Part shown: piece after piece, positions 60,244 through 64,000 of the stretch
Layout: each line of letters starts with the position of its first letter
Position numbering within the stretch: position 1 is the first letter of the stretch
Assembly (NCBI RefSeq): GCF_005886105.2
Contig: NZ_PNCO02000001.1
Location: forward strand, 3,296,001 to 3,360,000
DNA length: 64,000 bases
Source of the DNA: Pseudoalteromonas galatheae
GTDB taxonomy: Bacteria; Pseudomonadota; Gammaproteobacteria; Enterobacterales; Alteromonadaceae
Direction: 5' to 3'
The notes under the pieces: model-generated
What the model saw: the letters and a program-made list of their open reading frames with translations, nothing else
Database searches by the model: none
What the model was told of the DNA's origin: nothing
Made by a program: the position numbers and the translations under genes

Positions 60244-60858
60244 TTAATATTTATATTTAAATACGTGTAACACCAAGTGGTATCGCATAGCCGCTAATCT
60301 CAATAACAAGGTTGCAGCCATAGACAATACCATTACATATTCCGTTGCCATGCCCAATTTAATTGCTTGAGTATAGACTACCCCACCAAAAATACAGGTG
60401 ATCGCGTATAACTCTCCTTTTAGAAGAAGAGGGATCTCTCGGGCTAATACGTCTCTAATGACCCCACCAAAACACCCAGTCAATACACCCATGATCACAG
60501 CTGTAGTATCAGGCATTCCAATACTTAAAGCCTTTTGTACACCCATTACGGCGAAAAAAGCAAGTCCAATGGCATCAGCAACCTGCAGTACAGTTCTTGG
60601 AATATTTTGATGCCGATTTAACCACCATATACTCACAGCGACAGCAAATAAAATAGCGTAAATATAGCTAGTATCATGAAGCCAAAAAACAGGTTGATCC
60701 AAAATCAAGTCTCGTAATGTTCCCCCCCCGATACCAGTTACAGTCGCAAGGACAATCACACCAAAGCCATCCATATGTTTACTATGCGCGATTAAGGTTC
60801 CAGAGATCGCAAAAACCATAACCCCCAAGAGATCAAACCAATGATAGAGTTCCGACAT
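60244..60858 (-). CDS. TRIC-like cation channel family protein (UPF0126)
   Basis: Seven-helix membrane protein, 204 residues, of the bacterial TRIC homologues (YadS/YicG type). The internal duplication is visible: AISGTLIAHSKHMDGFGVIVLATVTGIGGGTLRDL in the first half and FAVMGVQKAL...GVLTGCFGGVIRDVLAREIPLLLKGELYAI in the second. GGGT-RD and GG-IRD are the pore-associated motifs. E. coli relatives are linked to glycine uptake (YicG-like) as well as to cation flux, so function is open. First gene before yifB. Confidence 0.86.
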   Translation of the reverse strand: MSELYHWFDLLGVMVFAISGTLIAHSKHMDGFGVIVLATVTGIGGGTLRDLILDQPVFWLHDTSYIYAILFAVAVSIWWLNRHQNIPRTVLQVADAIGLAFFAVMGVQKALSIGMPDTTAVIMGVLTGCFGGVIRDVLAREIPLLLKGELYAITCIFGGVVYTQAIKLGMATEYVMVLSMAATLLLRLAAMRYHLVLHVFKYKY

Positions 60859-61066
60859 TTCGTAATTAGTTGTGAAACAAAAGCAAAATCATAACGAAGA
60901 TCTCACACAAAAGGTAGTGGGATCGCCAACATTTACAGTTTTCAATGTCCTAAGTAAAGTGTCTTTATAAAATATTTAGGATGAATGCTGTTAATCGACC
61001 TTTAATAAGGCCCTGGCTCGCTACGAACTAGGATGTTTTACTCTCTTTGTTTGGGAAGCCCAACAG
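60859..61066. other. intergenic DNA upstream of the TRIC-like gene
   Basis: About 200 bases between the TRIC-like gene start and the REP-like pair. It should hold the promoter of the TRIC-yifB pair on the minus strand. No gene or RNA recognised. Confidence 0.5.
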
Positions 61067-61139
61067 CTCGGCGGGTAAACCACCTCCGACCACGCTGCTC
61101 TGTGCTGATGTGGTGGTAGGAGCGAGTTCACCTCGCGAG
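61067..61139. repeat. inverted pair of REP-like units (REPIN-like)
   Basis: Two 25-base units in opposite orientation, 23 bases apart. The plus-strand unit (61115-61139) has a GTAG foot, GGAG and the hairpin GCGAG-TTCAC-CTCGC. The minus-strand unit (61091-61067) has a GTCG foot, GGAG and the hairpin GGTGG-TTTAC-CCGCC. They agree at 17 of 25 positions, and the differences fall mostly in paired stem bases that keep pairing. ACCAC / GTGGT arms close the spacer. The plan resembles REP doublets mobilised by RAYT transposases; no RAYT gene is in the window. Confidence 0.7.
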
Positions 61140-61173
61140 GTTTTATACCTCAAATTTCTATGCCCCAAACAGC

Positions 61174-61204
61174 AAAAAACCCGTCGCATTGCTGCAACGG
61201 GTTT
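61174..61204 (-). terminator. rRNA operon terminator
   Basis: Read on the minus strand, stem AAACCCGT / ACGGGTTT (with inner GCA/TGC pairing) is followed by six T, just after the 5S gene. This is the expected end of the rRNA transcript. Confidence 0.9.
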
Positions 61205-61212
61205 CTTTTATT

Positions 61213-61331
61213 TGGCCCTGACGATGTTCTACTTTCACATGGGAAGCCCACACTATCATCGACGCTGTTTTGTTTCACTTCTGAGTTCGGCATGGGGTCA
61301 GGTGGTTCCAAAACGCTATGGTCATCAGGAA
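61213..61331 (-). rRNA. rrf: 5S ribosomal RNA
   Basis: About 119 bases. On the minus strand it reads CCTGATGACC-ATAGCG near the 5' end, CCACCTGACCCCATGCCGAA and CTCAGAAGTGAAAC in the middle (loop B/C region) and CATGTGAAAGTAG...CGTCAGG at the 3' end. The 5' and 3' ends pair as the terminal helix. The exact ends are uncertain by two or three bases. Confidence 0.95.
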
Positions 61332-61519
61332 ATCTGGGTGCAAATGTCTAATGACATCGTGCCTCGCACGAGCATTCCATTTGCGCAAGGTGAACCGATT
61401 TCGCGATACCGCTGAGGTTGGTCACCTTGTTTAATTCTTAAATCTGGAAAAAGCTATTAAATTCTTCTGTCTACTTCAGTCTATTAACTTCTGTCGCTTA
61501 TAAACCACTTTGGCGTTGT
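61332..61519 (-). other. 23S-5S spacer with processing hairpins
   Basis: No tRNA gene. Two inverted repeats stand out: GCAAATG (61340-61346) with CATTTGC (61378-61384), and CAAGGTGA (61386-61393) with TCACCTTG (61422-61429). Such stems in rRNA spacers commonly serve as RNase III or RNase E processing sites; that role is inferred. Confidence 0.6.

Positions 61520-64000
<2,481 letters not shown>

Overview
The window is chromosomal core DNA of a marine gammaproteobacterium, most likely Pseudoalteromonas or a close Alteromonadales relative. This rests on the gene order (petABC with rplM-rpsI; zapE/zapG with degQ-degS; mla and lpt-rpoN-pts divergent clusters; csrD...mreBCD-yhdE-rng-yhdP-tldD), the moderate G+C, and a 5S/23S pair of gammaproteobacterial type. 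There is no phage, IS, CRISPR or plasmid module, and every recognised gene is intact apart from the two cut by the window ends.

Layout. 1-3.2 kb: the cytochrome bc1 operon (petC start, petB, petA) and rpsI-rplM, all on the minus strand. 3.6-7.9 kb: zapE and zapG (division and envelope stress), then the periplasmic proteases degQ and degS. 8-12.7 kb (minus): murA, ibaG and mlaBCDEF for retrograde phospholipid transport. 12.8-20.6 kb (plus): yrbG, kdsD, kdsC, lptC, lptA, lptB, rpoN, hpf, ptsN, rapZ, ptsO, a near-continuous operon joining Kdo/LPS export to sigma-54 and the nitrogen PTS. 20.9-26.7 kb: mgtE, pmbA, darP, tldD and a nitrilase-family amidase. 26.7-35 kb (minus): yhdP, rng, yhdE, mreD, mreC, mreB. 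35-40 kb: a secreted coiled-coil/PEGA/SUMF protein, a PLP-dependent desulfhydrase-like enzyme and the degenerate GGDEF-EAL protein CsrD; these two extra genes lie where E. coli has csrD beside mreB and where Vibrio carries the MSHA pilus locus. 40-61 kb: ssb, a YajR-like MFS transporter, uvrA and a more variable set (membrane protein of unknown function, thioesterase, 2OG-Fe oxygenase, YacL, AEC and AtoE transporters, M50 protease, REC-EAL regulator, CNNM protein, S9 peptidase, orphan OmpR-type regulator, YifB/ComM, TRIC-like channel). 61.2-64 kb: the distal part of an rRNA operon on the minus strand (23S, 5S, terminator); the 23S gene runs off the right edge.

Functionally the window is dominated by envelope building: peptidoglycan precursor (MurA), LPS core and export (Kds, Lpt), phospholipid homeostasis (Mla, YhdP), cell shape (MreBCD) and periplasmic proteolysis (DegQ, DegS). 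It also holds respiration, ribosome genes and DNA repair.

No wholly new system is evident. The signals most worth a second look are an inverted pair of REP-like units (REPIN-like) beside the rRNA terminator, the csrD-mreB interval with its SUMF protein and no MSHA genes, a perfect 14-bp inverted repeat covering the start codon of an uncharacterised membrane protein, and a structured leader before mgtE. All calls come from reading the sequence; no database search was run.
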